A DNA stretch of 19,040 nucleotides from Deltaproteobacteria bacterium (GCA_003647375.1 QMMS01000055.1:1-19040); one strand, 5' to 3'; shown: positions 1 to 7,161, counted from the stretch's first letter. Translations and numbers: made by a program. The notes: generated by a model not told the origin, from the letters alone.

Positions 1-416
1 CCGCCGGATTTAAATCCACGGCCAGCGTTCGGGTTCAGTTTTCTCATTTCAACCATATTCTCGATGCGCTTCTGATCGAACTGGGACTGCAGATCAGAAA
101 TTTCTTTTTGTAAACGGGATGCCTGGGCCACATCCGGCTCATCTTTGGCCAATTCGTTCTGCAACTCACGCTCTTTTTCAAAGAGGCTGGTTCTGATATC
201 CTGGGTTTCCTTGAAAAACGCTTCTCTTTTCTGCTCGAACTGCTTGTATTCTTCCGGGTTCATTTGGCCAACAGGTCCATTCCCGTAAGCACCTTGATAA
301 TGCATGTTTCCGCGATGCTGACCCCATCCCCTACTGCCATGGGCAAAAGCGTTGATGCCGATTCCGAGTACTGCAATTGAAGTGATGGTGATAATAACAT
401 TTCTTAGTGTAAACAT
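1..416 (-). CDS. zraP: ZraP/Spy-like periplasmic stress protein, 3' end beyond window
   Basis: The reading frame begins at the ATG at 416 and runs open off the left edge, so the C-terminus is missing (about 138 residues visible). The N-terminus has a hydrophobic segment (about residues 5-25) ending in a likely signal-peptidase site after AFA. A His/Gly-rich stretch follows (HGSRGWGQHRG...), then long charged helices starting MNPEEYKQFEQKREAFFK with many Glu, Lys and Gln. This matches the ZraP/Spy/CpxP class of zinc-responsive periplasmic chaperones. A strong AGGAGG lies at 425-430, 8 nt before the ATG. A sigma-54 promoter sits upstream, and a sigma-54 activator and sensor kinase are encoded next door on the same strand, which is the ZraPSR arrangement. 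The fold is inferred from composition and context; Spy or CpxP are alternatives. Confidence 0.75.
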   Translation of the reverse strand, partial: MFTLRNVIITITSIAVLGIGINAFAHGSRGWGQHRGNMHYQGAYGNGPVGQMNPEEYKQFEQKREAFFKETQDIRTSLFEKERELQNELAKDEPDVAQASRLQKEISDLQSQFDQKRIENMVEMRKLNPNAGRGFKSG

Positions 417-484
417 TTTCGTTTCCTCCTTGGGTTGATTTTTGGTTCAATGTTGCTCGTTAATCGAACTGCTTGGATAGTAGA

Positions 485-499
485 GCAAACAGCATGCCA
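485..499 (-). promoter_or_regulatory. Sigma-54 (-24/-12) promoter for the zraP-like gene
   Basis: Read on the minus strand the site is TGGCAT-GCTGT-TTGC. The invariant GG and GC are exactly 10 bp apart, as the sigma-54 consensus TGGCAC-N5-TTGC requires; only one base differs in the conserved positions. It predicts a transcript start near 473 and a leader of about 57 nt before the ATG at 416. The neighbouring response regulator has the GAFTGA sigma-54 contact motif, so promoter and activator are found together. Confidence 0.8.
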
Positions 500-515
500 G
501 TCGCGTAAATAAACC

Positions 516-528
516 ATATAAATTGTAC
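516..528 (+). promoter_or_regulatory. Putative activator site, proximal copy (ATATAAATTGTAC)
   Basis: A 13-bp near-palindrome of the form GTAtAAaTTgTAC. This copy is centred about 49 bp upstream of the predicted zraP start. Three related copies occur at 610-622, 4533-4545 and 4575-4587, all upstream of genes of the same two-component system. Recurrence only at these promoters suggests a binding site for the response regulator. The position is close to the promoter for a sigma-54 enhancer, so this copy could have another role. Confidence 0.4.
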
Positions 529-609
529 TATCCTATTGTTATTGTTCAGAAAATAAAATATTAGAAGATTTGATCGAAAGAGGATTATCGTTGAAGCATA
601 CATGTGGTC

Positions 610-622
610 GTATAAATTTTAC
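610..622 (+). promoter_or_regulatory. Putative activator site, distal copy (GTATAAATTTTAC)
   Basis: Best match to the shared palindrome: only one symmetric pair and the centre deviate from dyad symmetry. It lies about 143 bp upstream of the predicted sigma-54 start, a typical enhancer distance for bacterial sigma-54 activators. It also abuts the -35 element of the proposed plus-strand promoter at 627-656. Confidence 0.45.
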
Positions 623-626
623 CCGG

Positions 627-656
627 TTGCATTTATCAAAACAAGAGTAGTATATT
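627..656 (+). promoter_or_regulatory. Candidate sigma-70 promoter, plus strand
   Basis: TTGCAT, an 18-bp spacer and TATATT: close to the consensus -35 and -10 hexamers. No protein-coding gene follows on the plus strand, but a terminator-like hairpin lies 150 bp downstream, so the promoter would drive a short non-coding transcript. Confidence 0.35.
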
Positions 657-662
657 TATTAC

Positions 663-838
663 CCGATACCACAACATGACCATCGGAGAGATGGAATCAA
701 TTATCCTTTCTAAACTTGGATCAAAATTTATTGATCGTTGTAGGTAGACATCCTCGACACAGTGAAACATACAACGCAAAGTCTATGCCAATGATATCCA
801 TTGATAGTGGCTATCAGTTTTAACTGATTGTTTTTTTA
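663..838 (+). ncRNA. Candidate small RNA of about 175 nt
   Basis: Bounded by the candidate promoter at 627-656 and a hairpin plus T-run ending at 838. No convincing protein frame exists in it. It can fold into several local stems: CCGAT (663-667) with ATCGG (682-686); GATCAA (719-724) with TTGATC (731-736); CGTTGTA (736-742) with TACAACG (770-776); and TGATAG (802-807) with CTATCA (811-816). The last overlaps the terminator stem, so the two hairpins exclude each other. No known RNA family is recognised. The call rests only on promoter, structure and terminator read by eye. Confidence 0.3.
813..838 (+). terminator. Rho-independent-like terminator, plus strand
   Basis: ATCAGTT (813-819) pairs perfectly with AACTGAT (822-828), followed by TGTTTTTTTA. 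The stem is short and AT-rich, but the T-run is strong and lies on the plus-strand side. Confidence 0.45.
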
Positions 839-1002
839 GTTTATTTTGTTTTTTCAGGATGGAAGGTCTGGGTGTCGATCCCCAGCATCTGCCGGAAGCG
901 TGTAAAAAAAACCCTTGGATTCATGATAGGACTGATGGAGCGGAGTGTATCCACCCTTCCAGCTTTCCACTATTCCATCATTCCAATTGTGAACGAAGCG
1001 AG
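839..1002. other. Intergenic stretch with possible small-peptide relic
   Basis: No clear gene. On the minus strand 841-924 reads ATG to TAA as a 27-residue basic peptide containing RFRQMLGIDTQTFHP. It resembles the tail of some larger protein rather than a complete gene and has no clear ribosome site. The segment 966-986 carries a CCATCATTCCA-type word also seen at about 9105, a simple dispersed repeat. Confidence 0.2.
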
Positions 1003-2391
1003 CTAAGTTCTTTTATCCAACCCATAGCTTTTCAATTTATTGTGCAGGGTCTTTCGGGTAACCCCTAAACGGCGGGCAGCTTCAGCTTTATTTCCGTCAC
1101 TGGCTTTCAGGGTGGCCAGTACAGCCTCTTTTTCAATTTCCTCCAATGAACGCGTGCCGTCCGTTATGGGTGCCGCAATGGCTGTCGCTGCTTCAAGATC
1201 TGGATATTTTTCGGTGATATTCAGTGGTAACTGTTTCTCGGTAATATGCTCACCGGAAAGCAGAATGACAGCCCGCTCGATAGCGTTTTCCAGCTCTCTG
1301 ACGTTTCCGGGCCAGTCATACTTGAGCAGCATATCCATGGCCAAAGGAACAAAACCCTTAACAGGTTTGCGGTTTTTCTCAGCAAATTTTTCAAGGAAAT
1401 GCTGGGCCAACAGGGGGATGTCCTCCTGTCTTTCCCTCAGTGGCGGCACATTCAAAGGCATGACGTTCAGGCGATAAAAAAGGTCTTCCCGGAAATGACC
1501 TTCTGCAACATCGGATTCCAGGTCACGGTTGGTGGCGGTAACAACCCTCACATCCACTTTGATGGTATCCTCACCACCAACACGTTGTATCTCCCTTTCC
1601 TGAAGAACCCGCAAAAGCTTGGCCTGCATCGTGGAGGGCATTTCACCAATTTCATCCAGAAAGATGGTGCCGTGATGAGCCAGCATAAATCTACCTTCGC
1701 GACGTTTATCCGCGCCTGTGAAGGCACCCTTTTCGTGCCCGAAAAGCTCTGATTCGAGCAGTGTTTCAGCAATGGCTGCACAATTGACAACCACCAGTGA
1801 TTGTTCCCTGCGCGGGCTGTTGAAATGCAGCGATCTGGCAATCAATTCTTTGCCGGTACCGCTTTCCCCGGTAATTAACACGGTTGCCTCGGAGGGGGCG
1901 ACCATGGACACCATCTCCAATAGTTTTTTCATCGGCCGGCTCCGGCCGATGATATTCTCAAGGTCATAGTCCCCTCGCAGATATTCCTTTAAAGCCCTGT
2001 TCTCCTCTTTGAGCCCGGCATGCTCGCCGGCCCGTTCGATGGTGAGCTTCAGGACTTCAAAATCCAGCGGTTTCATCAGATAATCATAGGCTCCGGACTT
2101 CAATGCCTCCACCGCTGTGTCCACGGATGAATAGGCCGTCATGATAATAACGGGAATCGTGGGGTTGTAGGCTTTGATTTGCTTAAGCGCTTCGATGCCG
2201 CTCATGGTTGCCATACGAACGTCCATTAAGATAAGATCCAGGGGCTGAGATTTTACCGCATCCACAGCGACATCTCCGTCAACGGCGGTTTCAACCATAT
2301 AACCCCAACTCCGAAGAATGGTCTTGAGTGAAACCAGATGACCGGGATCGTCATCCACGATCAATATTTTGGTTGTTTTAGGCGATACCAT
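1003..2391 (-). CDS. zraR: Sigma-54-dependent response regulator (ZraR/AtoC/NtrC family)
   Basis: A 462-residue, three-domain activator. Residues about 6-120 form a receiver domain with the acidic pocket in ILIVDDDPGHL and the phospho-acceptor Asp in LILMDVRMA (about residue 57). An AAA+ domain follows with Walker A GESGTGKE (about 175), the sigma-54 contact loop GAFTGA (about 222) and Walker B GTIFLDEIGE (about 241). A Fis-type helix-turn-helix closes the protein (NKAEAARRLGVTRKTLHNKL). The second of two adjacent ATGs is chosen because GGAGG at 2397-2401 sits 5 nt from it but only 2 nt from the first. It lies between its likely target gene and its likely kinase on the same strand, so regulation of the zraP-like promoter is a strong inference. 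The exact orthology to ZraR is less sure than the family. Confidence 0.9.
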   Translation of the reverse strand: MVSPKTTKILIVDDDPGHLVSLKTILRSWGYMVETAVDGDVAVDAVKSQPLDLILMDVRMATMSGIEALKQIKAYNPTIPVIIMTAYSSVDTAVEALKSGAYDYLMKPLDFEVLKLTIERAGEHAGLKEENRALKEYLRGDYDLENIIGRSRPMKKLLEMVSMVAPSEATVLITGESGTGKELIARSLHFNSPRREQSLVVVNCAAIAETLLESELFGHEKGAFTGADKRREGRFMLAHHGTIFLDEIGEMPSTMQAKLLRVLQEREIQRVGGEDTIKVDVRVVTATNRDLESDVAEGHFREDLFYRLNVMPLNVPPLRERQEDIPLLAQHFLEKFAEKNRKPVKGFVPLAMDMLLKYDWPGNVRELENAIERAVILLSGEHITEKQLPLNITEKYPDLEAATAIAAPITDGTRSLEEIEKEAVLATLKASDGNKAEAARRLGVTRKTLHNKLKSYGLDKRT

Positions 2392-2425
2392 CATAACCTC
2401 CAGTTTGTTTCACCCTATAGTTGTA

Positions 2426-2550
2426 TAAACAACATGGCAAAGTATAGATAATATGTTGTTATTATATGTATTATCGTAGAAATAACGCCATTGCCTGGAT
2501 ATTCCCCCAGGTGAATTCTAAGGATGGTGTCTTTTTTGCCATGTTGTTTA
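2426..2550. repeat. Perfect 16-bp inverted repeat spanning 125 bp
   Basis: TAAACAACATGGCAAA at 2426-2441 is exactly reversed and complemented at 2535-2550, with an AT-rich 93-bp centre. It lies in the unusually long gap between kinase and regulator genes and covers the region where the regulator's own promoter should be. It could be a small mobile element or a pair of binding sites. No target-site duplication is obvious. Confidence 0.5.
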
Positions 2551-2560
2551 CCCTTGCGGG

Positions 2561-2657
2561 AAAGCCGGAGAACTTCAGATCCTACGTTGCTGAGGGTTCG
2601 AAGTAAAAAACTACGACTTCACCCTCAGGCGCCTTAACTCTGAAGCCCTCCGGCTTT
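2561..2657. repeat. Nested inverted repeat (long hairpin) after the kinase gene
   Basis: The outer arms AAAGCCGGAG (2561-2570) and CTCCGGCTTT (2648-2657) continue inward through CTTCAGA/TCTGAAG. An unpaired block comes next, then inner arms TGAGGGT/ACCCTCA. The hairpin starts 15 nt past the kinase stop. It lacks a T-run on the minus strand, so a simple terminator role is uncertain; it may be a processing or decay barrier or a repeat element. Confidence 0.5.
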
Positions 2658-2671
2658 TACAACGATAGGGT

Positions 2672-4462
2672 TCACCGAGTTGACCCCAAGGTTTGCGGTT
2701 GACAGGGAATCGTGATCGTAAAAGATGCCCCTTCACCGATAGTGCTATCCACCACTATCTGTCCCTGATGGGCTTCGATAATTTTGTAGACAATGGCAAG
2801 ACCCAGCCCGGTCCCTCTTTTCTTGGTGGTAAAATAAGGATCGAAAATGTTGTTGAGCTGTTCGGGCGAAATTCCCGTGCCGGTATCCTTCACAATAATG
2901 TTGACATAATCGGCTGTGCCTGCAGTGCATTGCACGGTCAGGGTGCCGCCGTTCTCCATGGCCTGGATGGCATTGATATAAAGGTTGAGCAGACACTGGG
3001 CCAGCCGGTCCGAATCTATCCATGGGGGGCAGATATCCTTTTGCGTATGCAGCTCGATATCGATGTTCTTATTGGTAGCATCCTGTTGGATCAGTTGTAT
3101 GGAACGCGACAGCAGCAATTCAATATCCTGAGACTGTCTTTTCAGATCCGAGGGCCTCGCAAATTCCAACAATTCGGTGATGACCCGGTTTAAACGATCC
3201 ACTTCCTGTATCATGACCTCCGCCGCATCTCTTGCTTCGCTTCCCACTTCAAATTGCCCGGAGAAAAAAGTGGCCAGCGCCTTGATGGAACTCAGTGGAT
3301 TTCTGACCTCGTGGGCTACGCCGGCAGCCAAGCCACCCATGGCGGCCAGTTTTTCCTGTCGGCGAATTTCATCCTCCAATCCACGAATCTCGCTCAAATC
3401 CCTTAATATCAGGACCTGCCCCACAAAATCTCCCGAGTCATTCGTTATGCGAGTGGCACTGACACTGACCGGTACGCTTTTGGCTCCAGAAAAGATGCAT
3501 TCCATTTCCTGCTCGATGATTGCCTGCCCCTGATCGAGTTGCTTCTGAAGGCCGCACAAACTTTTGGGCAGAAGTGCATCCGGTTTTTGTTTTAGGACAC
3601 GCAATTTACTTAGACCGGTGATGGACTCGGCAGCAGCATTGAAAAAAGTTATCCGTCCCGACCGATCGGTGGCAATCAAACCCACGGGCAAATGACTCAC
3701 CACTTCGTCGGCAAAAGCACTGGTATCCTGCAAAGATTTTTTGGCAACCCGATAACTGTACATCCAAAACAGAGATATAACTCCGCCAAAACCCAAAACA
3801 AGCATGATTACGGACAATACCACCGTGTTCCGAATATCGCTTTGGATTGCCTCTTCAAATGGCGTGATGTCCAGCCCTACGATAATCAATAACTTCTGGC
3901 GTTTTTCCGTTGAAAACCAATCATTGGAGGAATCGGATGTCATGCCATGCCGTTTCATCATGGACTGCATACGTCCAAAAGGCTTCTTCCCGTCGAACGT
4001 CAGCGGGCGAAAATGACGATGGACTTCAAATACTCGCTGCTGATCACTCAGCGTCACCAATTCCCAATTTTCAAGTTCATCCGGTCCAAGATGCGTTATC
4101 TGACGATCCTGATCAAAAGGCTTATCGATCTTTAAAGGGTCACTGTGAGCTACTGCACGACCGCCTTGATCAATAACCGCCATATAGAGAACATCCGGCA
4201 GGCGAGCAGTTTCCTCGAGCAGTCGCTGTATCTGTTGACCGCCCCACCTCATTCCCATCATTCCCGTTCGGGCACCTGCTTCCACGGCTCGAATGAGAGC
4301 AGCACCTTTGGCGCTCATCAACTCCGACATGTAACGCCGCTCCCGGTTGGTGTTTTGAAATGCCAGCACCATAACGACAATCAATAAAATGACGGTCAGT
4401 CCCAGAATAATCCAAGGCGATGTTTGCATCCCCGTGCGCAGGCTGCCCTTGGAAGTTTGCAT
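2672..4462 (-). CDS. zraS: Membrane sensor histidine kinase (ZraS-like)
   Basis: A 596-residue kinase. A first membrane helix spans about residues 17-35, a periplasmic sensor about 36-210 and a second helix about 212-235. A PAS domain follows (about 250-355, LPVGLIATDRSGRITFFNAA), then HisKA with phospho-acceptor His384 in GVAHEVRNPLSS. The HATPase domain shows the N box LNLYINAIQAM, G1 DTGTGIS and G2 GTGLGLAIVYK. The start at 4462 is chosen for the AGGAAA 9 nt upstream and because it is followed directly by a normal first membrane segment; longer versions run into the regulatory sites at 4533-4587. The sensor ends with a Met/His-rich patch (MQSMMKRHGM, about 165-174) that might bind metal. 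A 280-bp gap separates it from the regulator gene. Confidence 0.88.
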   Translation of the reverse strand: MQTSKGSLRTGMQTSPWIILGLTVILLIVVMVLAFQNTNRERRYMSELMSAKGAALIRAVEAGARTGMMGMRWGGQQIQRLLEETARLPDVLYMAVIDQGGRAVAHSDPLKIDKPFDQDRQITHLGPDELENWELVTLSDQQRVFEVHRHFRPLTFDGKKPFGRMQSMMKRHGMTSDSSNDWFSTEKRQKLLIIVGLDITPFEEAIQSDIRNTVVLSVIMLVLGFGGVISLFWMYSYRVAKKSLQDTSAFADEVVSHLPVGLIATDRSGRITFFNAAAESITGLSKLRVLKQKPDALLPKSLCGLQKQLDQGQAIIEQEMECIFSGAKSVPVSVSATRITNDSGDFVGQVLILRDLSEIRGLEDEIRRQEKLAAMGGLAAGVAHEVRNPLSSIKALATFFSGQFEVGSEARDAAEVMIQEVDRLNRVITELLEFARPSDLKRQSQDIELLLSRSIQLIQQDATNKNIDIELHTQKDICPPWIDSDRLAQCLLNLYINAIQAMENGGTLTVQCTAGTADYVNIIVKDTGTGISPEQLNNIFDPYFTTKKRGTGLGLAIVYKIIEAHQGQIVVDSTIGEGASFTITIPCQPQTLGSTR

Positions 4463-4532
4463 AATGGTGTTTCCTTTCAGTTCGGTTATCGGATGTCTTC
4501 TCGAACACTGGTTATCAAACCTAAGACCTTCC

Positions 4533-4545
4533 GTATAAATTGTAA
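4533..4545 (+). promoter_or_regulatory. Putative regulator site before the kinase gene, copy 1
   Basis: GTATAAATTGTAA, a 12/13 match to the GTATAAATTGTAC form of the motif seen before the zraP-like gene. It lies about 70 bp upstream of the kinase ATG. With the copy at 4575-4587 it suggests autoregulation. No -24/-12 promoter is visible here, so regulation would act on another promoter type. Confidence 0.4.
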
Positions 4546-4574
4546 ACACATTTTCCGGTAAAAACAAACTGTGT

Positions 4575-4587
4575 GTAATATTTATAC
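4575..4587 (-). promoter_or_regulatory. Putative regulator site before the kinase gene, copy 2
   Basis: Read on the minus strand it is GTATAAATATTAC, an 11/13 match to the shared motif. Its centre is 42 bp (four helical turns) from copy 1, so proteins bound at both would face the same side of the helix. Confidence 0.35.
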
Positions 4588-4780
4588 GAACATAAATTCG
4601 TTTCACGAATTTATTAAACGCGACGTTGTTGCTTCTATGGTTCAAGCAAATCAGTCGAGATAGCATCGTGCTTGCTCGATTTGACTCTAATTATTTTGGT
4701 GGTTATTATTCATAACCGTTCATAATTGGATGACATATGAAAATGCGGTTATCTATGTCTCGGGCGATACCGCGTACAGA

Positions 4781-4979
4781 GGTCTGCGGGGGTTCGTTTT
4801 AAAGTCGGGCAACTGTCTGAGATCATTAGGCGCCGTTAGGCCCGCAGCATAAACAAGATGGTTACAAAGATATAACTAAATGTTATTTATAAATATATTT
4901 TAATACGACTGGCAGCGGCGGGCCTTACGGCACCTTAGGAGCGAGTTTTGACCGGCTTTAAAGCGAATTTCCGCAGACC
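4781..4979. mobile_element. MITE-like element with arms of about 65 bp
   Basis: The left arm (4781-4848, starting GGTCTGCGG and ending GGCCCGCAGC) and the right arm (4915-4979, starting GCGGCGGGCC and ending CCGCAGACC) are imperfect reverse complements over nearly their whole length. They flank about 65 bp of very AT-rich DNA. An outer CGGTTATC (4746-4753) is also mirrored at 5008-5015. There is no coding capacity. The size and long terminal inverted repeats fit a non-autonomous miniature element or a large cruciform. It sits just upstream of the selenoprotein gene, so its AT-rich centre may supply that gene's promoter. Confidence 0.55.
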
Positions 4980-5018
4980 GTCAAGACAACCTAGCTTGAG
5001 TTTTGCGGATAACCGATT

Positions 5019-5813
5019 ATGAAAAAGTTAAATCAATTAAAAAATATAGGCATTGCCCGCTTGGCAAATTCAATCCCGGCATTTGCGGATCTCCTTACAG
5101 CATCCTATACTCCCCCGAAATTAGAGGATATTCCTTGGACACCAATAAAAAAACCATTGCATGAATCAAAAATAGCACTGATCACAACGGCCGGCATCCA
5201 CCATGTTGACCAAAAACCCTTTAATATGAATGATCCCGCAGGCGACCCCACGTATCACATGATTGACACGAAAATCATCGAAAAAGAATATGTGATCACA
5301 CACGACTATTATGACCATCGAGACGCAGAAAAAGATTTGAATATCATATTTCCGGTTACACGGCTCAAAGAAATGGCTGCTGACGGGATTGTAGGCAGTG
5401 CTGCCAGACATCATTTCAGTTTTATGGGTCATACCAAAGGCTCCCACCTTGACGATTTAATAGAGAACTATGCACCGCAGGTGGCTGTAAATTTGGTACA
5501 AGATCATGTCGATGCCGTTCTCCTGACGCCGGGTTGAGGTCTGTGCAATCAATCCGTTGGATTGATTCAAAGGGAAATTGAAAGACAAGGTATTCCAACG
5601 ATAGGGATATCCATCGTCAGGTCATACACGGAGAGAATTCGGCCGCCTCGATCGATTTACCTGCGTTTTCCCTTTGGGCATCCATTGGGAGAGCCATTCA
5701 ATGTCGTCCAACAACTCGCTGTGCTGGGACATGCGTTTGAAGCTCTTTATTCAATTTCAAAACCAGGGGAAATTATAGACGTAGATACCCGGATCCAAAG
5801 GGCCCGGCACTGA
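5019..5813 (+). CDS. GrdB-family selenoprotein (PF07355), TGA read as selenocysteine at residue 173
   Basis: One continuous 264-residue frame interrupted only by TGA at 5535-5537. The N-terminal part has SKIALITTAGIHHVDQKPF, NMNDPAGDPTYHMID and AARHHFSFMGHT. The part after TGA has NQSVGLIQREIERQGIPTI, and further on PPRSIYLRFPFGHPLGEP and the end DTRIQRARH. Both halves belong to the short glycine/sarcosine/betaine reductase selenoprotein B family. The TGA lies at the redox site, giving PG-U-GLC, a UxxC motif. A SECIS-like hairpin follows. The start is fixed by an in-frame TAA 6 nt before the ATG; no good ribosome site is visible. The substrate is unknown: the short forms are not proven glycine reductases and no grdA or grdC neighbours are present. 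It converges on the arsenic operon. A frameshift-free pseudogene is the alternative but is less likely. Confidence 0.88.
5535..5567 (+). promoter_or_regulatory. Bacterial SECIS element (UGA plus hairpin)
   Basis: AATCAATCC (5547-5555) pairs perfectly with GGATTGATT (5559-5567) around the loop GTT. The loop begins 18 nt after the UGA and its first base is G. Both fit the known rules for bacterial SECIS elements (apical loop about 16-37 nt from UGA, a G in the first two loop positions). The hairpin is also within coding sequence, as expected. Confidence 0.85.
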
Positions 5814-5903
5814 TTTAATCCTGTAAGGGATTAAATTTATGCACACTCAACTTATGATAAATTCGAAATACGAATATCGAAATACGAAACAAATCCAAAC
5901 ATC
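5781..5903 (+). repeat. Direct repeat copy A (3' end of selenoprotein gene plus downstream region)
   Basis: A 123-bp segment that recurs at 18883-19005 with no indels and 108 of 123 identical bases by eye. It covers the last ten codons and stop of the selenoprotein, the terminator-like hairpin, and a stretch of the TCGAAATACGAA type. Confidence 0.85.
5813..5840 (+). terminator. Likely terminator of the selenoprotein gene
   Basis: ATTTAATCC (5813-5821) pairs with GGATTAAAT (5828-5836) around TGTAAG, followed by TTAT. It begins in the stop codon. The stem is low in GC and the T-run is short, so strength is uncertain. Confidence 0.5.
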
Positions 5904-5907
5904 TCTG

Positions 5908-5928
5908 ACCTGGCCCAAAGGACCAGGT
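5908..5928. terminator. Hairpin at the 3' end of acr3
   Basis: ACCTGG-C-CC-AAA-GG-A-CCAGGT is nearly symmetric and abuts the acr3 stop at 5928. No T-run follows on the minus strand, so it may protect the transcript end rather than terminate. It resembles the shorter GGTCC-AAA-GGACC hairpin inside the repeat at 18893. Confidence 0.4.
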
Positions 5929-7112
5929 TATGAATCGCTGAACAAATACCGGGTTTTCAGGCATATCCTGACCAGCATCAGCATGACCGGAACTTCGATC
6001 AGAACGCCTACCACCGTGGCAAGTGCCGCTCCTGATGACAATCCAAAGAGCATGGTGGATGTGGCAATAGCCACTTCGAAGTGATTGGAGGCGCCGATCA
6101 TTGCAGCCGGAGCCGCATTCTCATAAGAAAGTTTTAATTTCTTGGCCAGCCAGTAACCGAGGGTGAAAATCAGCATGGTCTGGATAAACAACGGTACGGC
6201 AATCCAAAGAATGGTCAATGGATTGGCCATTATCACCTCGCCCTTGAAAGAAAACAACAACACCAGGGTTATCAGCAGAGCGATGATTGTGATGGGTGTG
6301 AGAACATGCAGAAACTTCTGCTCGAACCATTCTTCACCCCTGACTGCGATAATCCATTTGCGCGACAAATAGCCGGCCACCAGCGGCAGGGCCACGTATA
6401 TACCGATAGAAAGCAACAATGCCTGCCAGGGCACCGGCAATCTTCCCACACCCAGTAGAAAACCGCCCAGCACACCATAGAGAACCAGCATGGCAAGCGA
6501 GTTGATGGCCACCATCACCAGCGTAAGACCGTCATTACCCCGGGACAGATACCCCCATACAAGGACCATGGCGGTGCACGGTGCAACCCCCAACAATATG
6601 CAGCCGGCCAGGTAGCTTCGCCACAAGGGCACCTGAAGCATTTTTACGCCATCCACCACCAACACGGTACCGGCGCCGTGTTTTGCCCCAATTGGCAGAT
6701 CCAGACCAAAGGGCATTTTGACGATATCGACAGCATCCGGTCCGATGAATCCGTAAAACAGCGTCCCAAGGAAAAACGAAGCAATACCATACATGGTAAA
6801 AGGTTTGATGAGCCAGTTGATAACCAGCGTCAGAAACACTGGCTTTCCGCTTTTACCGGCCTTGATGACTTCACCGAAATCGATCTTCACCATGATGGGA
6901 TACATCATGAAAAACAGGCACACGGCAATGGGAATCGACACCACGGGCGCATCGTTGACATAAATCGCCAGGCTGTCCAGATAACGGGCCACACCCGGTG
7001 CAATTTTTCCCAGAAGAATGCCGGCGATAATACACAGGATCACCCACACGGATAGATAACGTTCAAACACACTGCTCATCTTACGGGCACTGTTCTGATT
7101 TGCATGATTCAT
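5928..7112 (-). CDS. acr3: Arsenite efflux permease Acr3
   Basis: A 394-residue membrane protein with about ten hydrophobic helices and the conserved Acr3 core. This includes the essential cysteine in [14 protein letters not shown] (C179) and [14 protein letters not shown] with Glu346 in the carrier region. It exports As(III), possibly Sb(III), across the inner membrane. It is longer than typical Acr3 (about 350 residues). Extra sequence lies between about residues 123 and 160 ([20 protein letters not shown]...), just before the cysteine helix. The start has a weak purine-rich site; a later Met at residue 12 is possible. It is the last gene of the arsR operon, 49 bp after the thioredoxin-like gene, with a hairpin at its end. 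Confidence 0.93.
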   Translation of the reverse strand: MNHANQNSARKMSSVFERYLSVWVILCIIAGILLGKIAPGVARYLDSLAIYVNDAPVVSIPIAVCLFFMMYPIMVKIDFGEVIKAGKSGKPVFLTLVINWLIKPFTMYGIASFFLGTLFYGFIGPDAVDIVKMPFGLDLPIGAKHGAGTVLVVDGVKMLQVPLWRSYLAGCILLGVAPCTAMVLVWGYLSRGNDGLTLVMVAINSLAMLVLYGVLGGFLLGVGRLPVPWQALLLSIGIYVALPLVAGYLSRKWIIAVRGEEWFEQKFLHVLTPITIIALLITLVLLFSFKGEVIMANPLTILWIAVPLFIQTMLIFTLGYWLAKKLKLSYENAAPAAMIGASNHFEVAIATSTMLFGLSSGAALATVVGVLIEVPVMLMLVRICLKTRYLFSDS

Positions 7113-7161
7113 AGTCTGTCCACCCTTATTACCGGAAGTTTCTATAAATCGTAAGGCGCTT

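Noticed and set aside
1040..1969. Open plus-strand frames opposite the response regulator
   Set aside because: They mirror the well-supported regulator gene, lack ribosome sites and show no family motifs. The same applies to other overlapping frames opposite the kinase, permease, DJ-1 and oxidoreductase genes.
2395..2530. Sigma-54 promoter before the response regulator
   Set aside because: GG/GC pairs with 10-bp spacing can be forced, but the flanking consensus bases do not match.
4820..4845. Integron attC core sites (GTTAGGC words) in the long inverted repeat
   Set aside because: Only one core-like word is present; the matching RYYYAAC ends and cassette genes are absent. The arms are far longer and more regular than attC arms.
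5562..5813. Separate TTG-started gene after the TGA
   Set aside because: It is in the same frame as the upstream half, its first codons form the SECIS stem, and both halves belong to one protein family; read as one selenoprotein.
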